A stretch of 16,862 nt of DNA from assembly GCA_023131935.1 (NCBI GenBank), contig JAGLYY010000043.1:1-16862 (forward strand). The letters are read 5' to 3'. Below the pieces are notes generated by a model. The model was given only the letters and a program-made list of their open reading frames with translations, was not told the origin of the DNA and did not search any database. Below, one piece after another: positions 1 to 7,423 of the stretch. This DNA comes from Spirochaetales bacterium (GTDB lineage Bacteria > Spirochaetota > Spirochaetia > JAGLYY01). Numbering within the stretch: the stretch's first letter is position 1; each line of letters opens with the position of its first letter. Both the position numbers and the translations under genes were made by a program.

Positions 1-782
1 TCCCCAATAGCATCGATTGTAATCCCTGTTATTACATCCGGTATCTTGAGCCTCTCGCCAATGTCCTCTTTATCGCAATCGGTGGCAATATAATAATAGA
101 CCCGGGGATAAAAGCTGTCTTCGTAAAGCTTATCAAAGTCAGGATCGGTTTTCAGGACCTTCCCCGCGGATTTCAAGGTGGCAAAAACCTGAATTCCCCC
201 AACACTGTTCATTGGGTTATCCGGGTTAAAGGTGACATCCACCATATAAAGATGTTTTAAATCCCCCGCGATCCCTCTGAATTCAAGGAGCTCATACTCT
301 GAAATGACACCTGGCTCAATAACAACCGGCTGCGAGGAGCCCGGAACAGGTTTTGCCGCTTTCTCCTTCGGCTCCTTCGGGGTCTCCTCTCCGGAAAACC
401 CCCGCAGACGATTTACCACCGAAGAAATGTCCTCATCGTAGGTCCCGCCATCAGCCCTCGCTTCAAGCATCGCCTTAATGATGTCGATGGAATCGAGAAG
501 GGTGTCAACGACCTCGCTGCTAATCGTAATGACATCACTACGAATATCATCAAGGACATCTTCGAGCACGTGGGTAAATTCCGCCAGTTCGTTCATCTGG
601 ACGGTAGCTGAAGCCCCTTTCAGGGTATGGGCCGCCCGAAAGATTTCATCTACGGCGTCGCGGTTCGAAGGATTATTTTCGAGAACCAGAATATTCTGCT
701 CAAGGATCTGAATCTGGAGATCAGCCTCGTCGAAAAAATCCTTTAATAGCTCTTCGTTATTTGGATCCAAATAATCACTCAT
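1..782 (-). CDS. cheA: Chemotaxis histidine kinase CheA, N-terminal part (cut by window edge)
   Basis: The minus-strand frame stays open from an ATG at 782 to the left edge, giving 260 codons. The protein begins MSDYLDPNNEELLKDFFDEA and is an Hpt phosphotransfer domain. The phospho-accepting His is residue 52 in the motif FRAAHTLKG, the standard CheA/Hpt signature. An acidic and proline-rich linker around residues 125-145 follows, then a more compact domain that probably corresponds to the CheY/CheB-binding region. The dimerisation, ATPase and CheW-like domains lie outside the window. CheA autophosphorylates when chemoreceptors signal and passes phosphate to CheY, which controls the flagellar motors. 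The region just upstream of the ATG has no strong Shine-Dalgarno, so the exact start is less sure than the identity. It is divergent from the exported-protein gene at 953. Confidence 0.9.
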   Translation of the reverse strand, partial: MSDYLDPNNEELLKDFFDEADLQIQILEQNILVLENNPSNRDAVDEIFRAAHTLKGASATVQMNELAEFTHVLEDVLDDIRSDVITISSEVVDTLLDSIDIIKAMLEARADGGTYDEDISSVVNRLRGFSGEETPKEPKEKAAKPVPGSSQPVVIEPGVISEYELLEFRGIAGDLKHLYMVDVTFNPDNPMNSVGGIQVFATLKSAGKVLKTDPDFDKLYEDSFYPRVYYYIATDCDKEDIGERLKIPDVITGITIDAIG

Positions 783-952
783 ATCAGGATTAATCTTTAT
801 TCATTTGATTTGATAAGTCAAGACACGATTCTTGAAATCTCCCCTAACGGTAATGAATAAAGAGAAGATCACTTTCAATCGATATAGATTAGAAGAGGAA
901 CCTTTTTTTTTTATCTGTTACGGGCTAAACTGATTGTATCGGAGGGTAAATC
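783..952. promoter_or_regulatory. Divergent intergenic region between cheA and the exported-protein pair
   Basis: This 170-bp gap must carry the start signals for both cheA (leftward) and the gene at 953 (rightward). I see no convincing -35/-10 pair. A run of ten T lies at 903-912, about 40 bp before the rightward start codon, and a clear GGAGG ribosome binding site for that gene lies at 941-945. The T10 run could affect promoter spacing or leader structure but its role is unknown. Confidence 0.4.
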
Positions 953-2113
953 ATGGAAAAAAAATCCCTTATTCTGGTTCTCTTGCTCCTTGCAGGTGGG
1001 CTCCGCCTGTCAGCGGGAAATCTTTTCGTTCCTTCTATGGAACTTATTTCACGAGGATACCTCGAAAACAGCCTTTTTAAGATTGAAACCCGCGGAAATA
1101 TCGACTTTGCTATTGATGGAGGATATAAATTCGGCGGCAGGGTGGTTCTTGGACTCACAAGCGATAACCTGATCTATTCTGACGAGGATGTTTCAGATCA
1201 TTCCGCAACCTTATCCGAATTATCCTCATACCTTGCGTCTCAGACCTATATGACCTTTAAGACGGCGAGTGTCATCATTCGTAATATTTTCGACTCCCCA
1301 ATCGACCTCACCTATTTTACCGGAGAGTTTGATACTTTCAGTACCGGATCCGATTTCCCAATTCTTTTCGGCACCCGCCCGATCGCGTCACGATATGGCG
1401 GTTACACCTACTTTGCCGAAGGAATTCAATATGAGGGGATTCACCGGGTTACCGGTTCAGGTATCAAGATTGCCACCTCATCCCTGACCGATTGGTATGC
1501 CGGGGCCTTATATCTCTACCAGGATAGTTACCTCGCCCAGGAGATCAGCTTAGGACGCTACTCAGCGGATTTTCGGAATATTCTAAACTTCGAAAATTTT
1601 AAAATAGATGCCTTCATAGGAGCTTCTTTTCCTGTTGGGTCCGCGGGTATCTACCGTGGGGGAGTATTGATGTACTTCAAGGCTGGCGATACAGGGGAGT
1701 TCCTGACCCAGATCGGGATCCCCCGGTGGGACCCGGTTACCGAGATTTTTACCATGGACCTGTTTTACTTCCTCTTTGAGCCCCGGGTTCGTCTTGGAAA
1801 CTTTACTATCATACCAACCCTGTTCTGGCACCCGAAACATTATCTCCAGAGAGAAACCGGGGAAACCGGCTCGGTCGATATCAATCTGAATTTTCTTATA
1901 GGAGATCCCACGGTTTCAACTTTCACCGGCGGGGTGGAAACCAGTATTGGCTTTTACACTGAAATGGCTAACCAATTCCAGACAGTAATATCACCATATT
2001 TGAATGTAATGACTGCCGGGGTTATCTGGAATATGAAAGTGAATTTACAGGTAGTACCCTTTGATATGACTGATCTCATCGAGGTATTTCTGGGAATCAA
2101 CGCGGAGTTTTAA
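953..2113 (+). CDS. Exported outer-membrane beta-barrel-like protein, unknown function
   Basis: The 386-residue protein has a classical signal peptide: a basic start (MEKK), a leucine-rich core and a likely cleavage after LSA near residue 21. The mature part has many short alternating hydrophobic/polar stretches separated by Gly/Asp/Asn turns and is rich in aromatic residues. It ends in phenylalanine (INAEF), as many outer-membrane beta-barrels do. The start is well fixed by GGAGG seven bases upstream of the ATG. Only three bases separate its stop from the next ATG, so it is co-transcribed with the 2117 gene. I cannot name a family. A porin, adhesin or surface-layer barrel are all possible. 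It is not a lipoprotein by the visible signal sequence, which has no lipobox cysteine. Confidence 0.75.
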   Translation: MEKKSLILVLLLLAGGLRLSAGNLFVPSMELISRGYLENSLFKIETRGNIDFAIDGGYKFGGRVVLGLTSDNLIYSDEDVSDHSATLSELSSYLASQTYMTFKTASVIIRNIFDSPIDLTYFTGEFDTFSTGSDFPILFGTRPIASRYGGYTYFAEGIQYEGIHRVTGSGIKIATSSLTDWYAGALYLYQDSYLAQEISLGRYSADFRNILNFENFKIDAFIGASFPVGSAGIYRGGVLMYFKAGDTGEFLTQIGIPRWDPVTEIFTMDLFYFLFEPRVRLGNFTIIPTLFWHPKHYLQRETGETGSVDINLNFLIGDPTVSTFTGGVETSIGFYTEMANQFQTVISPYLNVMTAGVIWNMKVNLQVVPFDMTDLIEVFLGINAEF

Positions 2114-2116
2114 TCT

Positions 2117-3034
2117 ATGAAACGTATTTTTTCTTTTTTATTATTTGCCTTTTTTATTTTCACAACGGGAAATCTGTTGGCTATTGAGGTGGGGGCCCTG
2201 TTTTCCATGGGGAACCTCACCTTAGGTGACCGTACAGAGACTACAAGTACTATATCGGGAACGACCTTCCCCTGGAGCATTGAGGTTACCGGAACCGAAA
2301 AGCTGAACGATATGTTCACCCTTGAAGCGGGTTTTTATCGTGACCCTATTCTTCGAAACACCGCTTATACCCTTTTTACCTACCAGATAGATTTCCTGCA
2401 CATCGGTGTAGGCCCCTTTTTCGGCATCTTCAACAGCACCGGAACAATACTGAAATCGGGAATCGTTACCTCCCTCCGTATCGAAGTTCCAGGGATAACT
2501 TTCGTGGAATTCCGGTCAGATAGTACTATTGGCGGCCGGCTTGTATCCCCCGGGGAATATCTGCAATCCAGAAGTGATGTTTCAGCTGGGTTTTACCTGA
2601 GAAATGCCATCATGTCTGTAAATCTCCGATCGAAGGAATTCATAGAGAAAACTGCAACGGGAGAACTGATTGACAAACAGGTGGATTATGAGTTTCAAAC
2701 CAATATTTTTCAGAAAAATGTTCCCTACAGAATCCTGTTAACCCTTGGATACAGGACCTTAACAAAATCGTGGGTTCCCGCTTCGGGAACCACCACTACC
2801 CATACTTTAAACTCCATCCTGATTGGGACCAAGTTTGATCTTGCCCTTTCTGACAATTTTTCCCTCATAGGTGACCTTGAGAGCTCTGTCTATAACTTCG
2901 GCACCGGTGGAGCAGCGGGGACGGACCCTCTCACAATGCCGGCTTCCGGTATTGGCATCTTCCTCTTTAACGCCCGGATCGGATTCAGTCTCAACCTCGA
3001 TGTAATCTATCCTGAACCAATCGTTATTAAATAG
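2117..3034 (+). CDS. Exported protein, probable beta-strand-rich envelope protein, unknown function
   Basis: The 305-residue protein starts MKRIFSFLLFAFFIF, a short basic n-region followed by a phenylalanine-rich hydrophobic core. Cleavage is likely after LLA around residue 22. The mature sequence has repeated amphipathic beta-type segments with Thr/Ser/Gly turns, like its upstream neighbour, but no sequence repeat or catalytic motif that I recognise. It does not end in an aromatic residue (it ends IVIK), so a barrel is less certain than for the upstream protein. The ribosome binding site GGAG lies inside the end of the upstream gene, nine bases before the ATG, so the two are translated as a coupled pair. 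No rightward terminator with a T-run is visible downstream; transcription from here meets the flaA terminator region. Confidence 0.7.
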   Translation: MKRIFSFLLFAFFIFTTGNLLAIEVGALFSMGNLTLGDRTETTSTISGTTFPWSIEVTGTEKLNDMFTLEAGFYRDPILRNTAYTLFTYQIDFLHIGVGPFFGIFNSTGTILKSGIVTSLRIEVPGITFVEFRSDSTIGGRLVSPGEYLQSRSDVSAGFYLRNAIMSVNLRSKEFIEKTATGELIDKQVDYEFQTNIFQKNVPYRILLTLGYRTLTKSWVPASGTTTTHTLNSILIGTKFDLALSDNFSLIGDLESSVYNFGTGGAAGTDPLTMPASGIGIFLFNARIGFSLNLDVIYPEPIVIK

Positions 3035-3105
3035 TAGCTATTCAGCCGATCTACCTGAACAGTTACATTAAATAAAAGTGTAATCGAAAGTCATAGAGAG
3101 TTATC

Positions 3106-3142
3106 AAAACAAAAAGAGCTTCCCTCTCATGAGGAAAGCTCT
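3106..3142 (-). terminator. Intrinsic terminator of flaA
   Basis: A 12-bp stem (3115-3126 with 3131-3142, one G-T wobble) closes a TCAT loop. Read on the minus strand it is followed by TTTTGTTTTG, a good U-tract. On the plus strand no T-run follows. It therefore serves the leftward flaA transcript, about 145 bases after the flaA stop codon, and is at best a weak bidirectional block for the convergent gene pair. Confidence 0.75.
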
Positions 3143-3150
3143 TCAGTTCA

Positions 3151-3224
3151 CTGACTCTTCTAGATTCTTCTATCTTCTTCTATACTCTTATAGACTCTTA
3201 CTGCTTCTTCTAGGTTCTGCTATT
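3151..3224. repeat. Degenerate tandem array with exact 10-bp period
   Basis: Seven consecutive 10-bp units at 3151, 3161, 3171, 3181, 3191, 3201 and 3211 share the form TAGACTCTTC with one to four changes each; an eighth unit starts at 3221 and breaks down. The array lies between the flaA stop and its terminator, so it is transcribed in the flaA 3' untranslated region, where it reads as a purine-rich GAAGAGT-type repeat. There is no open reading frame or start signal in it. The period is one DNA helical turn. Confidence 0.7.
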
Positions 3225-3284
3225 ACCAGGAGCCAGCTCGCTATTGCACTCTTCGCAACAGGACCCTAAAGGAACCTAAAAGAA

Positions 3285-4241
3285 TTATTCAGTCGTTCCC
3301 TCGCCGGTGTCCATCTTCTGCTGTTCGAAATAACGCAGTATCAGAGTATCGCCAAGCCTTCTTAACTCAGCATTTCTTCTCGCGTCTTCTCTCTCCTGAA
3401 GGATACCCCAGAGGGCTTCATCCTCAAAGTCCCGTGTACGCTTAAGAACTGCCAGGTCGTAGGTAATAGAAATATCTTTGATGTAGGCGACAAAGTTTCC
3501 ACCTTCAGCCGCGGAGTCACGGTGAAAAGTCAGACCGGCAAGTTTATAAGCCGGTTCAGACTTCGGATAAAGAGGAAACCTCATGAGTTCTCTGTTCCGA
3601 ACTTCTACTACGTAATTCGGGTTATTCCAGGTGATGGTTTTCCATCCTTCGAAGTCCAGATAATCCATGAAAAATGAATGTTCAACGTTGTTCTGATCGA
3701 GCAGGATGACCCCGAAGCCATGTGGAAAGTTCAGCCCGTAGATGTTTACAGTAATCGATTTGATAACCCCTACGTTCTTTACAACTCCATATCCGTCATA
3801 CTTGCTCCCGGTGAGATCATCTTCGCTAGCCTCCATATACATGGGGATCTCAAAAGGTGGTTTGACAATGGCATGAGAATTAAAAGGTTCAACAGGGAAG
3901 TGGATACGGATACCCATGAGAGTTTCGCCATCGTAACGGGAGGCTCCGCTCTTCGTGGGAGCTTCCATAGTGAAAGACCTGGCCTGGTTAATAATCGATC
4001 GGGATGAAGATGCAAGCACAACATCCCAATTCTCGATAGCCAGGGAGGTAACCATGAAAGCCTTTTCCTCTTCCGTATAGGTGGTTCCAACGCTCGCGGA
4101 GAAATCCATCAGGGTTGCCTCGTTATTGCCATCCTGTCTATCCGCCGTCAGGGTCGCAAAGTCGATAAGTGTCGAAGTTTCCGCGAAAAGCGGAGTGCCG
4201 AAAACCAGAACGATACAAAGAAGTATGCTGAAACGTTTCAT
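3285..4241 (-). CDS. flaA: Flagellar filament outer-layer (sheath) protein FlaA
   Basis: FlaA coats the FlaB core of spirochaete periplasmic flagella and is exported to the periplasm by the Sec route. The 318-residue protein begins MKRFSILLCIVLVFGTPLFA with cleavage likely after residue 20. The body has the typical FlaA features: an early LIDF segment, a central stretch SITVNIYGLNFPHGF, and WKTITWNNPNYV followed by a charged C-terminal helix. Length fits the family. A longer frame begins at 4277, but the ATG at 4241 is preceded by AAGGAG at the right distance and by a true signal peptide. In addition, the transcript predicted from the promoter at 4283-4310 would start almost on the upstream ATG. 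It lies directly downstream of the GerMN and amidase genes but can be transcribed alone from its own promoter. Confidence 0.92.
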   Translation of the reverse strand: MKRFSILLCIVLVFGTPLFAETSTLIDFATLTADRQDGNNEATLMDFSASVGTTYTEEEKAFMVTSLAIENWDVVLASSSRSIINQARSFTMEAPTKSGASRYDGETLMGIRIHFPVEPFNSHAIVKPPFEIPMYMEASEDDLTGSKYDGYGVVKNVGVIKSITVNIYGLNFPHGFGVILLDQNNVEHSFFMDYLDFEGWKTITWNNPNYVVEVRNRELMRFPLYPKSEPAYKLAGLTFHRDSAAEGGNFVAYIKDISITYDLAVLKRTRDFEDEALWGILQEREDARRNAELRRLGDTLILRYFEQQKMDTGEGTTE

Positions 4242-4282
4242 CAATTGCTCCTTTTCAAGCAAAATTGCCTTATTCATATAAA

Positions 4283-4310
4283 ATTATAGACAGCAGGTAA
4301 TATTTGTCAA
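4283..4310 (-). promoter_or_regulatory. Consensus sigma-70 promoter of flaA
   Basis: On the minus strand TTGACA (4305-4310) and TATAAT (4283-4288) match the consensus at all 12 positions, with a 16-bp spacer. Initiation is expected near 4276, leaving a leader of about 35 bases before the flaA ATG at 4241. It lies just after the GerMN stop at 4348, so flaA is uncoupled from the long upstream array. It does not look like a sigma-28 (flagellar) promoter. Confidence 0.85.
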
Positions 4311-4347
4311 CGATTTTTCTTTTTTTCTTCCTCTTAAGCGGCTGTTT

Positions 4348-4806
4348 CTACCGATATGGCAGTTTCCCCTCTACGGTTAACACTATTTCCTTTATCTGTG
4401 GGAAATTAAAACCTATATTCTGCCGAATTCCCTCTTCGATGCCCCGAAAGGAGAGAGGCACTTCCCCGCTATGGAAAGCAAGGTGAAAGGAGAAATCGAT
4501 ATAAGCAACTCCGTCATGTACAATAAGGGTCTGCACATGAGTATCCTTCGGGAGGATCCTCTCGTGATGAAGTTCTGCCGGACCCAGAATGAGATCCCGA
4601 AGAAAGGATTCAAGAGATTCCTCGAGAGACTTTTGCCTGGGAATTTTCCGTTTTTCCCCGGTCAATCCCGCCCCGTTCTCCTCAGGAAAGAAGAAAGTCC
4701 ACTCTATCAGTTTATTCCCGAAAATGAGAAAAAACGTGAGGGAAAAAAGAAGGACAAAGAGGAGAGCTCCTCCGAAAATTATTTTAAGATGTCGTTTCTG
4801 AATCAC
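4348..4806 (-). CDS. GerMN-domain membrane-anchored protein
   Basis: The 152-residue protein has an N-terminal membrane segment (about residues 9-30, rich in Leu/Phe) and a periplasmic domain from about residue 60 to the end. That domain has the GerMN hallmarks: SFLRDLILGP near residues 68-77, then a strand-turn-strand ending in DGVAYIDFS around 99-107. GerMN domains occur in Bacillus GerM and in lipoproteins near cell-wall amidases; their ligand is not well defined, and binding of peptidoglycan or assembly of envelope machines is the usual guess. The start is GTG at 4806, with GGAG eight bases upstream and five bases after the amidase stop, so the two are coupled. Amidase, GerMN and flaA in this order suggest a shared role in wall remodelling around the periplasmic flagella, which is inference. 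Confidence 0.8.
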   Translation of the reverse strand: MIQKRHLKIIFGGALLFVLLFSLTFFLIFGNKLIEWTFFFPEENGAGLTGEKRKIPRQKSLEESLESFLRDLILGPAELHHERILPKDTHVQTLIVHDGVAYIDFSFHLAFHSGEVPLSFRGIEEGIRQNIGFNFPQIKEIVLTVEGKLPYR

Positions 4807-4811
4807 CTGTA

Positions 4812-5843
4812 TTACTCCGTAAAACCACTTGTGTTATCGAAATGATCGACAAAACTCTGGACCCCATTATAAATGCCCTGGGACAGCTTCTTCAAGTAGA
4901 GGGGGTCGGACAACAGGGCCGCCTCCTTCCCGTTGGTAATAAAGCCAAGTTCGATAAGAACAGCGGGCATTTTTGCATTTCGAACGACCGCCCAGGATTG
5001 CTTTTTTAACCCCCTGTTAGGGCTTAACGTTCCAACACCATCATCAAGTCCGGAAAGAATGCTTCTGGCCAGAATTATGCTCTCAACAGTAAATTCTTCC
5101 TCTTTCATGGTGTTTAGAATTGGAATGATATCCTCATTCCCCTCCCCGACACTGTCGGGATTTATTAGATTCCTGCGCTCTTCCGGCGGCAGATACCAGA
5201 CTTCGAATCCGGTAGCCCTGGTGTTCAGGGAAGCATTCGCGTGAATTGAGACGAATACTATTGCTTCATTTCCAGCCAACTTCTCCAGATAGTCGTTGGC
5301 AAGTTCAGTCCGGTCCTCGAGCTTCAGATAAACATCCGAGTCTCTGGTCAGGATTATCTGTTTCTCCGGGTAAACCTCCTTTAATCTGTCGGCTACCTCA
5401 AGACCTATGGAAAGGACAATATCCTTTTCAAGCAGCCGGACTGTCTCATCATCAACAACTCGTCGACCTACCGCGCCGGCATCCCTGCCGCCATGGCCCG
5501 GATCGATGATGATTGTAGAAATCCACTGCCAGGAAGGGTCCCTCATATATGCAGGAAGAAGGAGAGCGATGATTATTTCAGCAGTTTCATCGGTAACCAT
5601 CAGGTCCCCCTCAATCCGTTTTATCGGATCGATGGCCACAACCTCGGAATAATCTTTCAATAAAAAGGGGACCCCCAGGGAAAAGGTCAGCCTCGCTCCC
5701 GGCCCCGCTATGAGACCTATCTCTCTGAATGGTTCCCACCGTATCCGGCCCCTCCCCTCTTCAGCGATAGAGAGAAGGGAGACTTGAGCTGTCAGAGGAA
5801 AGAGGAGAATGGTAAAAAATAATAGTAAAATTAACCTTCTCAT
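4812..5843 (-). CDS. Periplasmic N-acetylmuramoyl-L-alanine amidase (Amidase_3 family, AmiC-like)
   Basis: This zinc enzyme cuts the bond between MurNAc and the stem peptide of peptidoglycan. Counted from the ATG at 5843, the 343-residue protein has a signal peptide (MRRLILLLFFTILLFPLTAQ). An N-terminal region of about 80 residues may be an AMIN-like targeting domain, and the catalytic domain spans about 108-335. The zinc ligands are visible: His117 in DPGHGG, Glu139 in LLEKDI and His201 in SIHANA. The catalytic Glu298 lies in LIELGF. The frame extends upstream to 5879, but the ATG at 5843 overlaps the stop of the ATP-grasp gene as ATGA and begins right at the signal peptide, so I prefer it. 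An ATG at 5852 is the alternative. It is the sixth gene of the array. Confidence 0.88.
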   Translation of the reverse strand: MRRLILLLFFTILLFPLTAQVSLLSIAEEGRGRIRWEPFREIGLIAGPGARLTFSLGVPFLLKDYSEVVAIDPIKRIEGDLMVTDETAEIIIALLLPAYMRDPSWQWISTIIIDPGHGGRDAGAVGRRVVDDETVRLLEKDIVLSIGLEVADRLKEVYPEKQIILTRDSDVYLKLEDRTELANDYLEKLAGNEAIVFVSIHANASLNTRATGFEVWYLPPEERRNLINPDSVGEGNEDIIPILNTMKEEEFTVESIILARSILSGLDDGVGTLSPNRGLKKQSWAVVRNAKMPAVLIELGFITNGKEAALLSDPLYLKKLSQGIYNGVQSFVDHFDNTSGFTE

Positions 5844-7423
5844 GTGAACCATGGCGCTGTTATGTCCTCTGCTTCCCATCCATCTGATAAAGCCGATCGG
5901 GCCCGATCAATGACCCATAATCCCCCCTGAATCCCTCCACGGATAAAAGCTTTCCAGAAAAAGGAGCCCAGGGTGATTCCGGTATCACAGGCGGATCCTA
6001 TGGAAAGCCCGGTAAACGAAAGGATCTCATCCAGGGCTTCAACCCAGGAACGGCCTACCCAATCCCGCAGATGCTCCGGTGCCTGTCCCGGGAAAGGTAA
6101 TATCCCCCTTACCATATTACCCTGCCCTTCAATGAGAGGCATGCTTCCAAGAAGCAACAGTGTTTGCTCCTCCACATTGTAAGCCGGCGGCACCCATTTC
6201 TCGTAATCACCAAAAAGAAAGTCGCCGGTATCAGTCCGGGCAGGATCAAGGATGAGCAGGACCTTTCCGGCAGTTTCCTCGGCCAGATGAACAGCACCGC
6301 CCCGGTCCTTGTCCCGGGTAATGATGTTTCCGCATTTTTCCACGTTGTTCCGTGGGAAGGTTACTTCCGAACCTCTCTCGACCCTGAAAAAAGCTTCAAG
6401 AATCCCCGAATCGGTCATCTCGGGAACCAGGATTTTCTTTACCTTTCCGGGGATCGATATAAATGCCCGTTCAGCACAGACATACTGTTCTTTCTCCCGC
6501 AGATCCCCCGGCGGATTTCCAACCGCGATCTTCAAAGCGGCAGCGGTAACATCCACACCTGAGGCATAGGGATAGGTCCACCCGGACATATACCCTCCGG
6601 AAAGACGCGCGGCTATCTCTCCAATTATCGGTCCCTGAGGTGAAAGTTTTATATCACCCTTTGCCGCTCCATGGTGTATTCCCAGGACTTTCACCCCTTT
6701 TTTGAAGGTTTCGATGATTCCCTGCTGTTCACTGACAGGGGCTTGTGAGGGAATTGTATGTCCGATCTCTATGAAATAGGGAGGGAATACTATGTGCCGG
6801 TCCGCTATTCCGCAAATATAAATCTCTTCTTCAAAAATTAGAGCATCAATGCTGAATTCCGGGCCGGGAATGAACTGTTCAATAATAACCTGTCCGGACC
6901 GGGAGAGGGAAAGGGCATTTTCTGCCGCGATACGAAGTTCTTCGGGAGTATCGACCCTACGGATACCCCGGGCCCCCATATTGTCCACCGGTTTTACAAC
7001 CACCGGGAAACCAAAGGGGGGAGAACTGAGGGGCTCAAGAGAGTTTATGACAAAAAAACCGGGAGAAGGAAGCCCCGCGCCGGAAAAACAGCTCCGCATC
7101 CGCCCTTTGTCGGTGGCGTTCAGCGCGGCAGCATAGGGAATTCCCGGAAGTCCCAACTTCTCGGAAACCCACGCAACGGTGGTTGAGAAATCAGTCCCGG
7201 CGGTAAATACCCCATCGAGACCCACATTCTCGAGGATCTCCCCGGCGGCAATCTCCATAGCCCTTCTGTCCTTCAAATCAATATGAAGGAACCGGTCCGC
7301 GAGATCGAATCCGGGAATATCCTTTTTCCCATCCGCGACGATTACCTGCCATCCCATGTTTTTTGCGGCTTTAATAGCGGGTAACTGAAGAGTGCTCCCC
7401 CCCAGAATGAGAATCCGCTTCAT
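5840..7423 (-). CDS. ATP-grasp ligase with unassigned C-terminal domain
   Basis: The 527-residue protein joins a carboxylate to an amine or similar nucleophile using ATP, as ATP-grasp enzymes do. It begins with a Rossmann-like pre-domain (MKRILILGGSTLQLPAIKAA). The ATP-grasp core spans about 100-310: the ATP-binding lysine is likely Lys144 in VVVKPVDNMG, next to a glycine-containing loop. GEIAARLSGG near 268-277 supplies the metal-binding Glu/Arg pair. In PurK/carnosine-synthase-like enzymes this layout is common. After about residue 380 comes some 145 residues that I cannot assign, with the motif GSACDTGITLGSFFWKAF. The substrate is unknown; neighbours suggest adding an amino acid or acyl group to a sugar or protein. 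Its ATG overlaps the preceding stop by four bases (ATGA) and its stop overlaps the amidase start the same way. Confidence 0.85.
   Translation of the reverse strand: MKRILILGGSTLQLPAIKAAKNMGWQVIVADGKKDIPGFDLADRFLHIDLKDRRAMEIAAGEILENVGLDGVFTAGTDFSTTVAWVSEKLGLPGIPYAAALNATDKGRMRSCFSGAGLPSPGFFVINSLEPLSSPPFGFPVVVKPVDNMGARGIRRVDTPEELRIAAENALSLSRSGQVIIEQFIPGPEFSIDALIFEEEIYICGIADRHIVFPPYFIEIGHTIPSQAPVSEQQGIIETFKKGVKVLGIHHGAAKGDIKLSPQGPIIGEIAARLSGGYMSGWTYPYASGVDVTAAALKIAVGNPPGDLREKEQYVCAERAFISIPGKVKKILVPEMTDSGILEAFFRVERGSEVTFPRNNVEKCGNIITRDKDRGGAVHLAEETAGKVLLILDPARTDTGDFLFGDYEKWVPPAYNVEEQTLLLLGSMPLIEGQGNMVRGILPFPGQAPEHLRDWVGRSWVEALDEILSFTGLSIGSACDTGITLGSFFWKAFIRGGIQGGLWVIDRARSALSDGWEAEDITAPWFT

Noticed and set aside
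3151..3224. CRISPR array
   Set aside because: The units are only 10 bp and contiguous with no spacers; no cas genes nearby.
4239..4277. Longer flaA start at 4277
   Set aside because: The promoter predicts a transcript beginning at about that point, and AAGGAG and the signal peptide both point to 4241.
4471..4845. 124-codon plus-strand open frame
   Set aside because: Antisense shadow of the GerMN gene and the end of the amidase gene.
6164..6569. Plus-strand open frames within the ATP-grasp gene
   Set aside because: Shadows of a gene with clear ATP-grasp motifs on the other strand.
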